A stretch of DNA of 51,250 nt from Firmicutes bacterium UBA7510. Its GTDB lineage: Bacteria; Bacillota; Clostridia; Tissierellales; Sedimentibacteraceae. Within the stretch, counting starts at the first letter, position 1, and each line of letters opens with the position of its first letter. Below the pieces are notes generated by a model. The model did no database searches and was not told the DNA's origin. It saw nothing but the letters and a program-made list of their open reading frames with translations. This document shows positions 33,998 through 42,825 of the stretch, piece by piece. The DNA is taken from positions 1-51,250 of the forward strand of contig DLNM01000051.1 in NCBI GenBank assembly GCA_002479485.1. Direction: 5' to 3'. A program made the position numbers and the translations under genes.

Positions 33998-34912
33998 CTA
34001 TAATATAACACCAGGACCTAATAGCTTAGATTTTTTAACATTTTCTTCAAGCTCAATTATTAACTGTTCCTTTGTCTGTCCAGAGTAGTCTATCATTGAA
34101 CCGTTAAATAATATTTCGGATCCATCAAACAATATTATAGTCTTTTTAAGAGTTTTCTTCAACCTATCTATTAATATTTTTGCTATATCTGTATCAACAT
34201 TATTATATACAATTAAGAATTTATCACCAGAATATCTGCAAGATATATCTATTTTTCTTGTATTGGACATTATGCACTCAGCAATCTCTGCTAACAATTT
34301 ATCTGCTAATTTAAAACCAAAATTTAAATTTATTTTTCTAAAATTCAAAAAATCAATTAATAATAGAGAAAATTCTATATGTTCCTCATTGTAATTTCTT
34401 ATACTAGTGTCTAAACTATCTAATACAAATTGGTAGTTATAAAGTCCAGTAAGGCTGTCCTTGTCGTTTTTGCTTCTCATATCCTCAACTAAATATTCAA
34501 TTTGTCTATTTTTTTCAAGCATTATTCTATTTAACTGTTTTTTATTGGTTATATCTTGTATAATTATGTGAAAAATTCCGTTATCATAACCAAATATAAA
34601 TAATTTTAAAAATTTGTTGAAACAATCAAAATATTGTTCAATTATTTTATAGTCGCTTGTCATTGCTGCATTTGTAATAATTAATGGCCAATCAAATATG
34701 GAGGTTTTTGTGCTTGGACATATTTCAGTAAATTTTTTATTTATAATTTCAGAGTTAGGAACGCCCGTGATATTAGAAAAATGTTTGTTAGCATTAATTA
34801 TATATAATTCACATTCATTTGTAATATCATTATATTTATTTTCGCAGGTTATAAAGGGCTCAAAATAATTTGACATAAAAACAAAATTATTTAATTTTAC
34901 ATTTTCCATCAT
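33998..34912 (-). CDS. GGDEF-domain protein with degenerate motif (SGDKF)
   Basis: 304 aa. Residues about 1-125 form a PAS-like sensor domain (VPNSEIINKKFTEICPSTKTS; FHIIIQDITNKK), then a short coiled coil to about 150, then a GGDEF domain with the DSLTGLYNYQFVLDSLDTSI start. The signature loop is SGDKF at 228-232 instead of GGDEF: Gly to Ser and Glu to Lys. Since the glutamate binds the metal, diguanylate cyclase activity is probably lost, and the domain may bind GTP or act as a receptor. RBS AGGAGG is 11 nt before the first ATG. A DnaA-box-rich region lies upstream. Confidence 0.75.
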   Translation of the reverse strand: MMENVKLNNFVFMSNYFEPFITCENKYNDITNECELYIINANKHFSNITGVPNSEIINKKFTEICPSTKTSIFDWPLIITNAAMTSDYKIIEQYFDCFNKFLKLFIFGYDNGIFHIIIQDITNKKQLNRIMLEKNRQIEYLVEDMRSKNDKDSLTGLYNYQFVLDSLDTSIRNYNEEHIEFSLLLIDFLNFRKINLNFGFKLADKLLAEIAECIMSNTRKIDISCRYSGDKFLIVYNNVDTDIAKILIDRLKKTLKKTIILFDGSEILFNGSMIDYSGQTKEQLIIELEENVKKSKLLGPGVIL

Positions 34913-35097
34913 AGCAACTTAATCCTCCTTAGTTTAATTTGATTATTTTCTAAACCATCTATATATTGAAACATATGGATGTTATATATAAATGATACTA
35001 TAATCTACAAAATTATACAAATAACTTTTTCATTTTTCAAAAACTTTATTATTTCACTAGAAACATTATATTATACTGAATAAATATAACCAATTGT

Positions 35098-35433
35098 TTA
35101 TCCACAATTGTTAATAACCTGTGGATAACTACATGTCCAAAATACTATGATTTTTGATAAAATAAAAATTTTTAACTTTTTTGAAAAAATTGTTGACAAA
35201 AACCACTGTTAATATTTACTCTTTTCATAGTTGTGCACAATTTAATCCACAGCTGTTGATAACTTAGTTACTAATCGAACATATTTTTACTAATTAATTT
35301 TTATTTTCATTTTTGTAATAATTAAGTCAAAATATTAAAAAAAAGTCAAAATAAAATTAAAATATTATATTAAAAAATAGCTTGAAAAAATTAATTTTTA
35401 TAAATATACATTACTTCTTTTATCTGTTGATAA
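35098..35433. promoter_or_regulatory. Cluster of DnaA boxes in AT-rich DNA
   Basis: Two perfect TTATCCACA boxes in inverted orientation (35098-35106 plus; 35120-35128 minus). One-mismatch copies are TTGTGCACA (35231-35239), TAATCCACA (35243-35251), TTATCAACA on the minus strand (35254-35262) and again (35425-35433); a weaker TTATTAACA is at 35109-35117. Between the last two lies about 130 bp of nearly pure A/T (35281-35410). Density and arrangement recall an origin or a DnaA-titration/regulation site. The intergenic gap (34913-35597, 685 bp) has no gene. Confidence 0.6.
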
Positions 35434-35468
35434 AGCTTTCTAGAAATAGTTTATAAAACTATATATAA

Positions 35469-35507
35469 AGAGCTACTGCTTCTAATTTCTAGTTTTGCAG
35501 TAGCTCT
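35469..35507 (-). terminator. Terminator of the CoA-disulfide reductase-like gene
   Basis: 11-bp perfect arms AGAGCTACTGC/GCAGTAGCTCT, extended by AT pairs on both sides, then TTTATATAT on the minus strand. Confidence 0.8.
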
Positions 35508-35597
35508 ATTTATATATAATTATTAATCGTTTATCATGTTGGTGTACTTTTTAAATTCGTCTATATTGACCATATTTCATTGCCATGTCAGACCTTT

Positions 35598-36965
35598 CTA
35601 TCTTTTTACCTTTTTGATAGCTTGAGCAGTCGCTATCAATATAGGATCGTATACTGGAGCCACAGATGGTGAATAAACTAAATCTAATTCATTAATCTGA
35701 GGTACAGTCATTCCAGCAGTTATTGCAGCTACAAATACATTTATTCTTCCTGCAACGCTGAAGCTTCCAATTGCTTGTGCTCCTAATATAACTCCTGTTT
35801 CACCATCAAATACAAGATAAAGGTGATTATCTTCACTACCGGGATAATATGAAGCTCTATCACCTTTTGTTATCTTTGTAGTAGCAACTTTGTAACCAGC
35901 TTTTTTAGCCTGTTCTTCAGTTAAACCAGTAGATGCAATATACAAGTCAAACACTTTAGTCACTCCAGAGCCAAGCACTCCCTTAAATGATTCTTTTTCA
36001 CCAGACAGATTACTTCCCGCTATCTTACCCTGCTTATTAGCTGTTGTTCCTAAAGGCACATAAGTTGGTTCTTTTGTTAAAAGATTAAACATTTGAACAC
36101 AATCACCACAAGCATAAATATCCTTATCACTTGTCTGCATATATTCATTTACTACTATTCCACCCTTATATCCAATATCTAGTCCAGCATCTTTTGCAAG
36201 CTCAGAATTTGGCTTTACTCCAATTGACATAATTACTATATCTGCTTTAAATTCTTTTTCATCCTTTGTTCTAACTGATGTTACCTTATTGTTACATCCA
36301 CAAATTTCAGTTACAGTTGTACTTAATTCAACATTAACTCCATTTTTAATTAATGTATCCTTTACACTGTCAGAAAAATCTTTATTTAGAAATGGAAGTA
36401 ATCTAGGCATAGCTTCAATTAATGTTACATTTAAGCCACTTAACTTTAACTCTTCAGCCATTTCAAGGCCTATAAAGCCGCCACCAATTATAACGGCATT
36501 TTTAACTGAATTATTTTGTATTCTTCTTTTAATTTCTATACCATTTTCTACAGTTCTTAGGTAATGTACTCCATCTAAATTAATACCTTCAATTGCTGGA
36601 ACAAATGGAGAAGCACCTGTAGCAATTACAAGTTCTGTATAGCTAACCTCTTTAATTTCTCTTGTAATTAAGTCTTTTGCTGTAACCGTTTTGTTAAGTC
36701 TATCTATCTTTGTGACTTCATACTTAATATAAGTATCGATACCTCTTTTATTGATTAAATCATCAGCAGTAAATGTAACTAAATCATTCGCCTCTTTAAT
36801 CATATCTCCTACAAAATAAGGTAATCCACATGCTCCATAGCTTACAAAACCAGAACGCTCAAATACTGTTATTTTTAGATCAGGTAAATTTCTTTTTGCT
36901 TTTGATGCAGCACTTAGGCCAGCTGCCGTTCCACCTATAACTACTACATGTCTTTCATTTTGCAT
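35598..36965 (-). CDS. CoA-disulfide reductase-like pyridine nucleotide-disulfide oxidoreductase
   Basis: 455 aa, FAD/NAD(P)-binding. FAD motif VVVIGGTAAGLSAASKAK at the N-terminus; SYGACGLPYFVGD holds the single redox cysteine of CoA-disulfide reductases (NADH oxidases have a related motif). NAD motif VIIGGGFIGLEMAEEL at mid-protein; FAD-binding YACGDCVQM near residue 280; dimerisation domain at the C-terminus. There is no rhodanese domain. Reduces CoA-S-S-CoA, persulfides or O2; the reading of the motif favours CoA-disulfide or NADH oxidase without choosing. RBS AGAGGTG lies before the ATG. Confidence 0.88.
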   Translation of the reverse strand: MQNERHVVVIGGTAAGLSAASKAKRNLPDLKITVFERSGFVSYGACGLPYFVGDMIKEANDLVTFTADDLINKRGIDTYIKYEVTKIDRLNKTVTAKDLITREIKEVSYTELVIATGASPFVPAIEGINLDGVHYLRTVENGIEIKRRIQNNSVKNAVIIGGGFIGLEMAEELKLSGLNVTLIEAMPRLLPFLNKDFSDSVKDTLIKNGVNVELSTTVTEICGCNNKVTSVRTKDEKEFKADIVIMSIGVKPNSELAKDAGLDIGYKGGIVVNEYMQTSDKDIYACGDCVQMFNLLTKEPTYVPLGTTANKQGKIAGSNLSGEKESFKGVLGSGVTKVFDLYIASTGLTEEQAKKAGYKVATTKITKGDRASYYPGSEDNHLYLVFDGETGVILGAQAIGSFSVAGRINVFVAAITAGMTVPQINELDLVYSPSVAPVYDPILIATAQAIKKVKR

Positions 36966-37025
36966 TTTTTCACCTCTTTTAAGCCACTTATTATTTTATA
37001 CCATAAACTTTTCTGATTTTTGGAT

Positions 37026-37121
37026 TTATATTATGCCTATATTTGCTGTACCATTTCCTCCAACAGCCAATGTAGGTAGTACTATTGCATAGTTTGGATA
37101 ATTACAGTATAGAATATTCAC
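37026..37121 (-). pseudogene. Possible remnant ORF upstream of the CoA-disulfide reductase gene
   Basis: 31 codons from GTG at 37121 to TAA at 37026 (ends VLPTLAVGGNGTANIGII). The composition, with a Gly/Ala-rich conserved-looking end, looks like the C-terminus of a lost protein rather than random AT-rich DNA, but I cannot name the family, and no upstream portion survives. Confidence 0.25.
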
Positions 37122-37153
37122 TTGATCTTACACAGTGCAGAATATAAATAGCC

Positions 37154-37179
37154 AAAAAGACTGGAAATCCAGTCTTTTT
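37154..37179 (-). terminator. Terminator of the Ldh2-family gene
   Basis: 11-bp perfect arms AAAAAGACTGG/CCAGTCTTTTT around AAAT, overlapping the end of the stop codon region. Confidence 0.85.
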
Positions 37180-38282
37180 TAGTTAAATTTATACTCAAGG
37201 CTATACTTATTATTTAACTCATTTATTTGTTTAATAAGAACATCATTCATTGGAACACCTTTATCTTTTCTGTATTGATAAGTTAAGTACTCTTTTTCAC
37301 CAGCAGTATAGATTCTATCACACCCTGGAGCCTTTTTAGAGCTACGAAGCTCTCTTAACATATCTCCAGTTTGTTTTCTAAACTTATCTATTTCAACGAA
37401 ATTTTCAACATTTATGGCTATAAAGAAATGACCTAGTTTATATGGTTTTTTATTTCCACTTTCATCAACATCAGTTAAAGCCTTCATAAATGGTCCAAGA
37501 TGAAGTGCTGATGATAATATTTCAACAACAGTTGCATATCCATAGCCCTTGTAGCCTGCCAGCTCCTCACCTATCCCACCGAGAGGTGTCAATGCAGCCT
37601 TTCCCTTAGTTAAATCTATAAGTACTTGGTCAGTATCAGTTCTTACATTACCTTCATCATCTATAACCCAGCCTTCAGGAAGCGGCTTGCCCTCCCTACT
37701 GTACTTCTCTATTTTACCCCTTTGAGATGTTGATGTAGCACAGTCAAGTAAGAAGTCAAATTCTTCATCTGTAGGTATTGCAAATGTTAATGGATTTGTT
37801 CCAAGCATGTTTTCAACACCAAAGGTAGGTGCTATAGAAGGTCTAGCATTTGTTCCGGTTATACCAATCATGCCTTCCTTAGATGCCATAAGAGGATAAT
37901 ATCCAGCAAAGCCATAATGAGAAGAATTTTTTACCGTCACCATACCCATTCCATAAATCTTTGCCTTTTCAATAGCCATTTCCATAGCTTTTTTACTTAC
38001 AACATGCCCCATACCATCATTAGCATCAAGTATTGCTGTAGTATAGGTTTCTTTTATTACATCTATTTTGGTAACAGGATTTAATATGCCATCTTTTATT
38101 CTATCTATGTATATAGGCTTAAATCTTCCTATACCATGAGAATCAATACCCAGCTTATCTGATGTTATAAGAACGTCTGCAACAATCTTAGCATCATCTG
38201 CTGGAACACCAAGCTTAACAAAAACATCAGCCATAAATCTTTCCAATAAATCAAAATTAATATACTTAGTATTATCCATCAT
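37179..38282 (-). CDS. Ldh2-family NAD(P)-dependent dehydrogenase (malate/lactate/ureidoglycolate type)
   Basis: 367 aa. Family landmarks: DKLGIDSHGIGRF (conserved SHG), TVKNSSHYGFAGYY (catalytic histidine), NMLGTNPLTFAIP and LDCATSTSQRGKI (NAD-binding). Acts on 2-hydroxy/2-oxo acids; malate, lactate, ureidoglycolate and sulfolactate are known substrates, so the exact one is open. It stands alone behind a TTAACA-17-TATAAT promoter, but is next to a dicarboxylate symporter, suggesting C4-acid metabolism. Confidence 0.87.
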   Translation of the reverse strand: MMDNTKYINFDLLERFMADVFVKLGVPADDAKIVADVLITSDKLGIDSHGIGRFKPIYIDRIKDGILNPVTKIDVIKETYTTAILDANDGMGHVVSKKAMEMAIEKAKIYGMGMVTVKNSSHYGFAGYYPLMASKEGMIGITGTNARPSIAPTFGVENMLGTNPLTFAIPTDEEFDFLLDCATSTSQRGKIEKYSREGKPLPEGWVIDDEGNVRTDTDQVLIDLTKGKAALTPLGGIGEELAGYKGYGYATVVEILSSALHLGPFMKALTDVDESGNKKPYKLGHFFIAINVENFVEIDKFRKQTGDMLRELRSSKKAPGCDRIYTAGEKEYLTYQYRKDKGVPMNDVLIKQINELNNKYSLEYKFN

Positions 38283-38343
38283 ATCACTTCCTCACTTTCT
38301 AATTTTTATTTCATAATCTAGCCATTTAATAATATCTAAAGAT

Positions 38344-38372
38344 ATTATACACTTAATTACAAAATTTGTTAA
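38344..38372 (-). promoter_or_regulatory. Sigma-A promoter of the Ldh2 gene
   Basis: TTAACA (38367-38372) and TATAAT (38344-38349) on the minus strand, 17-bp spacer. Confidence 0.7.
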
Positions 38373-38397
38373 TACCTATCTATTAATTAAATAAATT

Positions 38398-38430
38398 AAA
38401 GCCAAAGAATAACAATTACTCTCTGGCTTT
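38398..38430 (-). terminator. Terminator of the symporter gene
   Basis: AAAGCCA...TGGCTTT outer arms with an imperfect stem, followed by T-rich DNA on the minus strand. Confidence 0.6.
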
Positions 38431-38448
38431 AAAAAGCATTTAATTATT

Positions 38449-39681
38449 TTATTTTGATGCTTGCTTTAATTCACGTTTTTCTTCTAGTTTAGATACAAAT
38501 ATTGTACCTGCTAAATCTCCTAAGCAATTGTTTGTAGTAGTTCCCATATCAAATATACGATAGAAGGCAGCTATAATTCCTACAATTTCTGTTGGTAAAC
38601 CAAACGCTTCAACCATTACTAGTAGCTTAACAATACCGCTTCCTGGTATTCCACCACCACCAGTTGAAAGTATAGCTGATAAAAATATAACTTTAACCAT
38701 AGTTCCTAAATCCACTGGTACTCCTACTACCTGACTTATAAACATTATAACACAGCCATATAATATAACACTTCCATCATAATTCATCTGTGATCCTAAA
38801 GGAACTGTAAAGCCTGATATTCTTTCTGGAACTCCGAATTTTTCTTTAGCAACCTTTATATTTACAGGTATTGAAGCTACACTACTACATGTTGATAAAG
38901 TATATATCCATAGTTCAGCACTATCCTTAATAAACTTGAATGGATTAATTTTAGCTGTTACCATCAAAACTCCACCATATACTAGTATTACTTGTAGTAT
39001 ACAAGCTAGATAGTATGTTCCTGCTAATGTTGCCATACTTGTAAATATTCCTGCACCGTATTTTCCAAAGGAGTTAGCCATTAAGAAAAATATACCTATT
39101 GGTGAAACTATCATTATCATGTTGATTAATGAAAATACCATATCATTTAATGCGTTAAAGCATCTTATTGCTGTTGCTTTTGTATTTTCATTTTTCATTC
39201 TTAATATTGCAACACCTAACATAACAGATATAATTAATGTTTGTAATATATTGCCATCCGAAAATGTTTTAAACATATTAGATGAAAACATACCTAAAAA
39301 GAAATCTGAAACAGTGATATCTGTTGAACCTGTAACCTCTTTTGATGCTAAGCCTGTAAAATTAGCAATAGTGCCTGGTTTAATTATTGATGCTACAGCT
39401 ATACCAATTATACAAGCAACAATTGTTGTAGCAATATAGTACGCCATTATTCTAAAGCTGATACGTCCTAAGGCCTTGATATCCTTTTGTGAGGTAATAC
39501 CTGTAATAATTGTAACTATAACCATAGGAACAACTATTAGTTTAATACAGTTTAACCACACATCACCTATAAATCCTAGCTTAGTCATTGGTTCGCCAAT
39601 AATTAAGCCAAAAATAGCACCTAAAATCATTGCAAGAAAAACTTGTGTTGTTAAACTAATTTTCTTTTTACCTAATTTCAT
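38449..39681 (-). CDS. Dicarboxylate/amino-acid:cation symporter (DAACS family)
   Basis: 410 aa, about eight membrane helices plus re-entrant loops. The first serine-rich re-entrant loop reads STCSSVASIPV; the second is GGGGIPGSGIVKL; the transport core has FDMGTTTNNCLGD (glutamate/aspartate or C4-dicarboxylate binding, NMDGT-type). Imports acidic substrates with H+ or Na+. It follows the aldolase gene by 30 bp and is probably on the same sigma-54-driven transcript. Substrate choice cannot be settled by sequence alone. Confidence 0.88.
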   Translation of the reverse strand: MKLGKKKISLTTQVFLAMILGAIFGLIIGEPMTKLGFIGDVWLNCIKLIVVPMVIVTIITGITSQKDIKALGRISFRIMAYYIATTIVACIIGIAVASIIKPGTIANFTGLASKEVTGSTDITVSDFFLGMFSSNMFKTFSDGNILQTLIISVMLGVAILRMKNENTKATAIRCFNALNDMVFSLINMIMIVSPIGIFFLMANSFGKYGAGIFTSMATLAGTYYLACILQVILVYGGVLMVTAKINPFKFIKDSAELWIYTLSTCSSVASIPVNIKVAKEKFGVPERISGFTVPLGSQMNYDGSVILYGCVIMFISQVVGVPVDLGTMVKVIFLSAILSTGGGGIPGSGIVKLLVMVEAFGLPTEIVGIIAAFYRIFDMGTTTNNCLGDLAGTIFVSKLEEKRELKQASK

Positions 39682-39711
39682 AATCCTCTTCCTTCCTCAT
39701 ATTATTTTAGT

Positions 39712-40752
39712 TTATGTCAATTGATTATTCAATTGCTTAATAATTTTTACTGTTTCTATAGCATCATTTCTATTTACACCCAAATGAAAAACAAGTCTTA
39801 CCTTATTCTCTAAAACTGGCCTAATTAAAAGTCCTAATTTTTTAGCTTCAGTACAAAACTCCTCTGGTGTTAAGCCTGTTTGTGTTACATCAAGCATAAT
39901 AATATTTGTTGCAACATTAGTTTGAACAATTATTTTATCCAAATTTTTTAAACTACCTGCTACATATTGTGCATTTTCATGATCCTTTTGTAATCTAGTA
40001 ACATTATGCTTAAGAGCATAAATTCCTGGTGCAGCTATAATACCAGCTTGTCTCATAGTTCCACCTAAAAGCTTTCTTTCTTTTCTAACTTCCTTCATAA
40101 ACTTGTGTGTACCACAAACCAATGATCCTACTGGAGCTCCAAGTCCTTTTGATATACAAAACATAACTGAATCTGTATACTTGCATATCTCCTTTACGTC
40201 AATCTTAAGAAACGTAGCTGCATTAAATAATCTTGCACCATCCATATGAACATGAACATTGTATTTTTTAGCTAGATTGTATATTTTCTCTAAGCGTTCT
40301 AGGTCGATACATGCTCCACCAGAAAAGTTATGAGTATTTTCAATGCATAGCATTTTAATGTCATTAGAACTTAATAGTTTTTCTAAGCTATCTATATCTG
40401 GCATATGGTTTTCATCTAATTCATAAAACACTGGCTCAAGTTGCCCTATATTTTTATCAAATACAACCTTTTCACTTTTGTAAATATGCTGTAATCTATC
40501 AACAAGCACTTTATCAGATAGCTTGCAGTGTGTCAAAATAGCTGTAGTATTGCCAGCAGTTCCAGAGCAAAATAATATAGCTTCTTCCTTACCTGTCATA
40601 AGTGCTGCTAAATCCTCTAGCTCGTTTATTGTTTTATCTTCTCCTCTTCCTGAAGCATCTGTTCTACCATCATCTCCAAGCTTTGCTGTCAATATAGATT
40701 CAAGCATTTCTTGAGTAGGCATTGTTAGGGTATCGCTTCTTAAATCTATCAT
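39712..40752 (-). CDS. ltaE: Low-specificity L-threonine aldolase-like PLP enzyme
   Basis: 346 aa, fold-type I. IDLRSDTLTMPT at the start, catalytic lysine in FCISKGLGAPVGS, HMDGARLFNAA for the PLP-pyridine aspartate, and a GGTMRQAG motif typical of threonine aldolases. Cleaves L-threonine or related beta-hydroxy amino acids to glycine and an aldehyde. With a dicarboxylate symporter as partner, 3-hydroxyaspartate or an analogue is an alternative substrate (my inference). Preceded by a near-ideal sigma-54 promoter, the likely target of the neighbouring activator. Confidence 0.87.
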   Translation of the reverse strand: MIDLRSDTLTMPTQEMLESILTAKLGDDGRTDASGRGEDKTINELEDLAALMTGKEEAILFCSGTAGNTTAILTHCKLSDKVLVDRLQHIYKSEKVVFDKNIGQLEPVFYELDENHMPDIDSLEKLLSSNDIKMLCIENTHNFSGGACIDLERLEKIYNLAKKYNVHVHMDGARLFNAATFLKIDVKEICKYTDSVMFCISKGLGAPVGSLVCGTHKFMKEVRKERKLLGGTMRQAGIIAAPGIYALKHNVTRLQKDHENAQYVAGSLKNLDKIIVQTNVATNIIMLDVTQTGLTPEEFCTEAKKLGLLIRPVLENKVRLVFHLGVNRNDAIETVKIIKQLNNQLT

Positions 40753-40805
40753 TTCTTCCTCCTATATTTTATATTAATTATTATTAATTTATCTCAATTA
40801 ACATT

Positions 40806-40823
40806 AAGCAAATTACATGCCAA
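40806..40823 (-). promoter_or_regulatory. Sigma-54 promoter of the aldolase-symporter operon
   Basis: Minus strand TTGGCATGTAATTTGCTT: GG and GC are exactly 12 bp apart, as in the TGGCAC-N5-TTGC consensus. It is about 54 bp before the aldolase start and next to the gene of a sigma-54 activator. Confidence 0.85.
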
Positions 40824-40896
40824 CTTGAAATAAAATTTTAATTTGGCATTTTACAATACTTTTAGAATCTTCATGGATAATAGACAAAAAATAAAA

Positions 40897-40930
40897 CGTT
40901 GCATATGTTTCATAAAACACATATGCAACG
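40897..40930 (-). terminator. Terminator/palindrome after the sigma-54 activator gene
   Basis: 12-bp perfect arms CGTTGCATATGT/ACATATGCAACG, then TTTTATTTTTTG on the minus strand. Lying 75 bp upstream of the sigma-54 promoter, the same palindrome could also serve as an activator site. Confidence 0.75.
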
Positions 40931-40941
40931 CAACATAAAAC

Positions 40942-42825
40942 TTATTTATTATTTTTTAAAATTCTCCATAAAGTAGATCTGTGTATACCTAGAAGCTTTG
41001 CAGCTTCGTTTTTATTTCCTCCACTGCTAGATAAAGCTTTTTCTACATCCTCAAGGGTAACAGACTTGTGTATACATGCTAAGTTATCTGCATCATTATT
41101 ATTTCCATCCTCATGCATAAACCTTGGTTCATATTCTTTTATCATGTTATATACTACATCAAAATCTAAAACTTTATCACGACAGATAATGCAGACCTTC
41201 TCAATAAAATTCTGAAGTTGTCTAATATTTCCCGGCCAATTATATAACCTTAATGCTCGAATCGCTTCATCTGTTAGAACTATTTTTTCACTCTTATTAA
41301 AGTTATTTAAAAATGCCTTAGATAAATAATCTATATCATCCTTTCGTTCACACAAAGGTGGTATGGCCAAGGTCAAAACATTTAATCTATAAAATAAATC
41401 CTCTCTAAACTTATTTATAGAAACAAGTTCAGCAAGTTTTTTGTTAGTAGCTGCTATGATTCTTACATCTATAGGTATAACTCTATCGCTCCCAAGTCTC
41501 ATAACCTTTCTTTCCTGTATAACTCTTAAAAGTCTTCCTTGTAATACTAAAGGAATTTCACTGATTTCATCTAAAAAAATTGTTCCCTTATGTGCTAACT
41601 CAAACAAACCTGGCTTACCTGACTTTTTCGCTCCAGTAAAAGCACCCTCTTCATAACCAAACAACTCGCTTTCCAATATGCTCTCTGGAAGAGATGCACA
41701 GTTAACAGCTATAAACGGACCAGACTTTCTATTGCTTTCATTATGAATACTTTGAGCAAATAATTCCTTTCCAACTCCAGTATTACCTACAATCAAAACC
41801 GTTGAGTCTGCTAAAGAAAAATTCTTAGCTATTTCTATTGATTTTTTAATTTCATCACTAACACCCAATATGTCATCAAAGTTATAGGTAGCATATAGCC
41901 CTTTATCAAGTATAGCAGTACGAATCTTGTGTTCACCCTTGGTTATAGTATTTATATCGTTAAATGTTGCAATAGCACCTATAATCTTATTATTATCAAG
42001 CTTTATAGGTATCATATCACAAAGTACCTGATTTTTGCCAATAGTTATAGTTTCCTGAGTCTTTTCTATTCCGCTTTCAAATACATTTACTAGTTCATTT
42101 AGCTCTGGTACAGCCTTATTTATTTCCTCTCCAATAGGCTCATCGCAAAGTTTAGGTATCATCTTTAAAGCTCTGTTATTTATAAGTGTAATTTTACTAG
42201 AATTATCAATTGCGACATAACCCTCATTAGTTGTATTAAGTATTGTTTTTAACTCCTCCGTTTTTCTCGCTTCACTAAGAAGTGAATTTAATATGTTTTT
42301 ACATTCATTATATGCATATATTAATGCTTTCTCTGTTAAATTAATTCTAACACAAGTAAGATTAAGCTCTTTAGCTATATATGTCTGTAAAAGTCCACCT
42401 ACGATTACATCTATATTTTCTTCCTTTAATCTTTCTATTTTCAATCTTGTATCTGCAGAATCTTCAGCTGTTATTTGCTTTATATTAATGTTAAGTATAG
42501 GGTTTAATAAATCAAGTCCTCTAGTTAAATTATTGTAACCTATAACAGCTACATTTTTACCTAGCTTACTAGCTTCTACTAGTGCAGCTATCATATCCTC
42601 AAGAGGAACTGGGATTTCAACAACAGGTATATCCAATGCTTTTTTTATTCTAATAGCCGTACCACCTCTTGCCATCAAAACCTTAAAGCCTTGTTGTATA
42701 AACTTCTGTGGATTATTCTGATCCCATAATTGAACATCTACATCATTTTTACCTAGCTTTTTAAAAACATTCTTAGCTAAATCTACAAAATCGTTACTGT
42801 ATGCTGCATAACAAATGTATTTCAT
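40942..42825 (-). CDS. Sigma-54-dependent activator with PrpR-N sensor
   Basis: 627 aa. Residues about 1-180 are a PrpR_N-type sensor (DVDVQLWDQNNPQKFIQQG; MARGGTAIRIKKALDIPVVEI). Residues about 200-310 form a PAS domain. The AAA+ core has Walker A GNTGVGKE, the sigma-54-contact loop GAFTGA, and Walker B TIFLDEI. The Fis-type HTH at the C-terminus reads NKNEAAKLLGIHRSTLWR. Such proteins sense a small metabolite and drive sigma-54 transcription; the neighbouring aldolase operon has the matching promoter. Ligand unknown. Confidence 0.93.
   Translation of the reverse strand: MKYICYAAYSNDFVDLAKNVFKKLGKNDVDVQLWDQNNPQKFIQQGFKVLMARGGTAIRIKKALDIPVVEIPVPLEDMIAALVEASKLGKNVAVIGYNNLTRGLDLLNPILNINIKQITAEDSADTRLKIERLKEENIDVIVGGLLQTYIAKELNLTCVRINLTEKALIYAYNECKNILNSLLSEARKTEELKTILNTTNEGYVAIDNSSKITLINNRALKMIPKLCDEPIGEEINKAVPELNELVNVFESGIEKTQETITIGKNQVLCDMIPIKLDNNKIIGAIATFNDINTITKGEHKIRTAILDKGLYATYNFDDILGVSDEIKKSIEIAKNFSLADSTVLIVGNTGVGKELFAQSIHNESNRKSGPFIAVNCASLPESILESELFGYEEGAFTGAKKSGKPGLFELAHKGTIFLDEISEIPLVLQGRLLRVIQERKVMRLGSDRVIPIDVRIIAATNKKLAELVSINKFREDLFYRLNVLTLAIPPLCERKDDIDYLSKAFLNNFNKSEKIVLTDEAIRALRLYNWPGNIRQLQNFIEKVCIICRDKVLDFDVVYNMIKEYEPRFMHEDGNNNDADNLACIHKSVTLEDVEKALSSSGGNKNEAAKLLGIHRSTLWRILKNNK

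Noticed and set aside
33885..34003. Plus-strand ORF of about 38 codons starting at AAGGAGTCATG
   Set aside because: Good RBS-like sequence, but the frame overlaps the nested repeats and the antisense of the kinase leader, and its product has no domain.
35098..35433. Calling this region the chromosomal origin oriC
   Set aside because: DnaA boxes and AT-rich DNA fit, but dnaA, dnaN and rpmH are not nearby and gene strands do not flip at the site (most genes on both sides are minus). Kept only as a DnaA-box cluster.
40897..40930. Palindrome as an upstream activator site only
   Set aside because: It carries a U-tract and sits directly after the activator gene, so a terminator is the simpler reading; dual use is noted.
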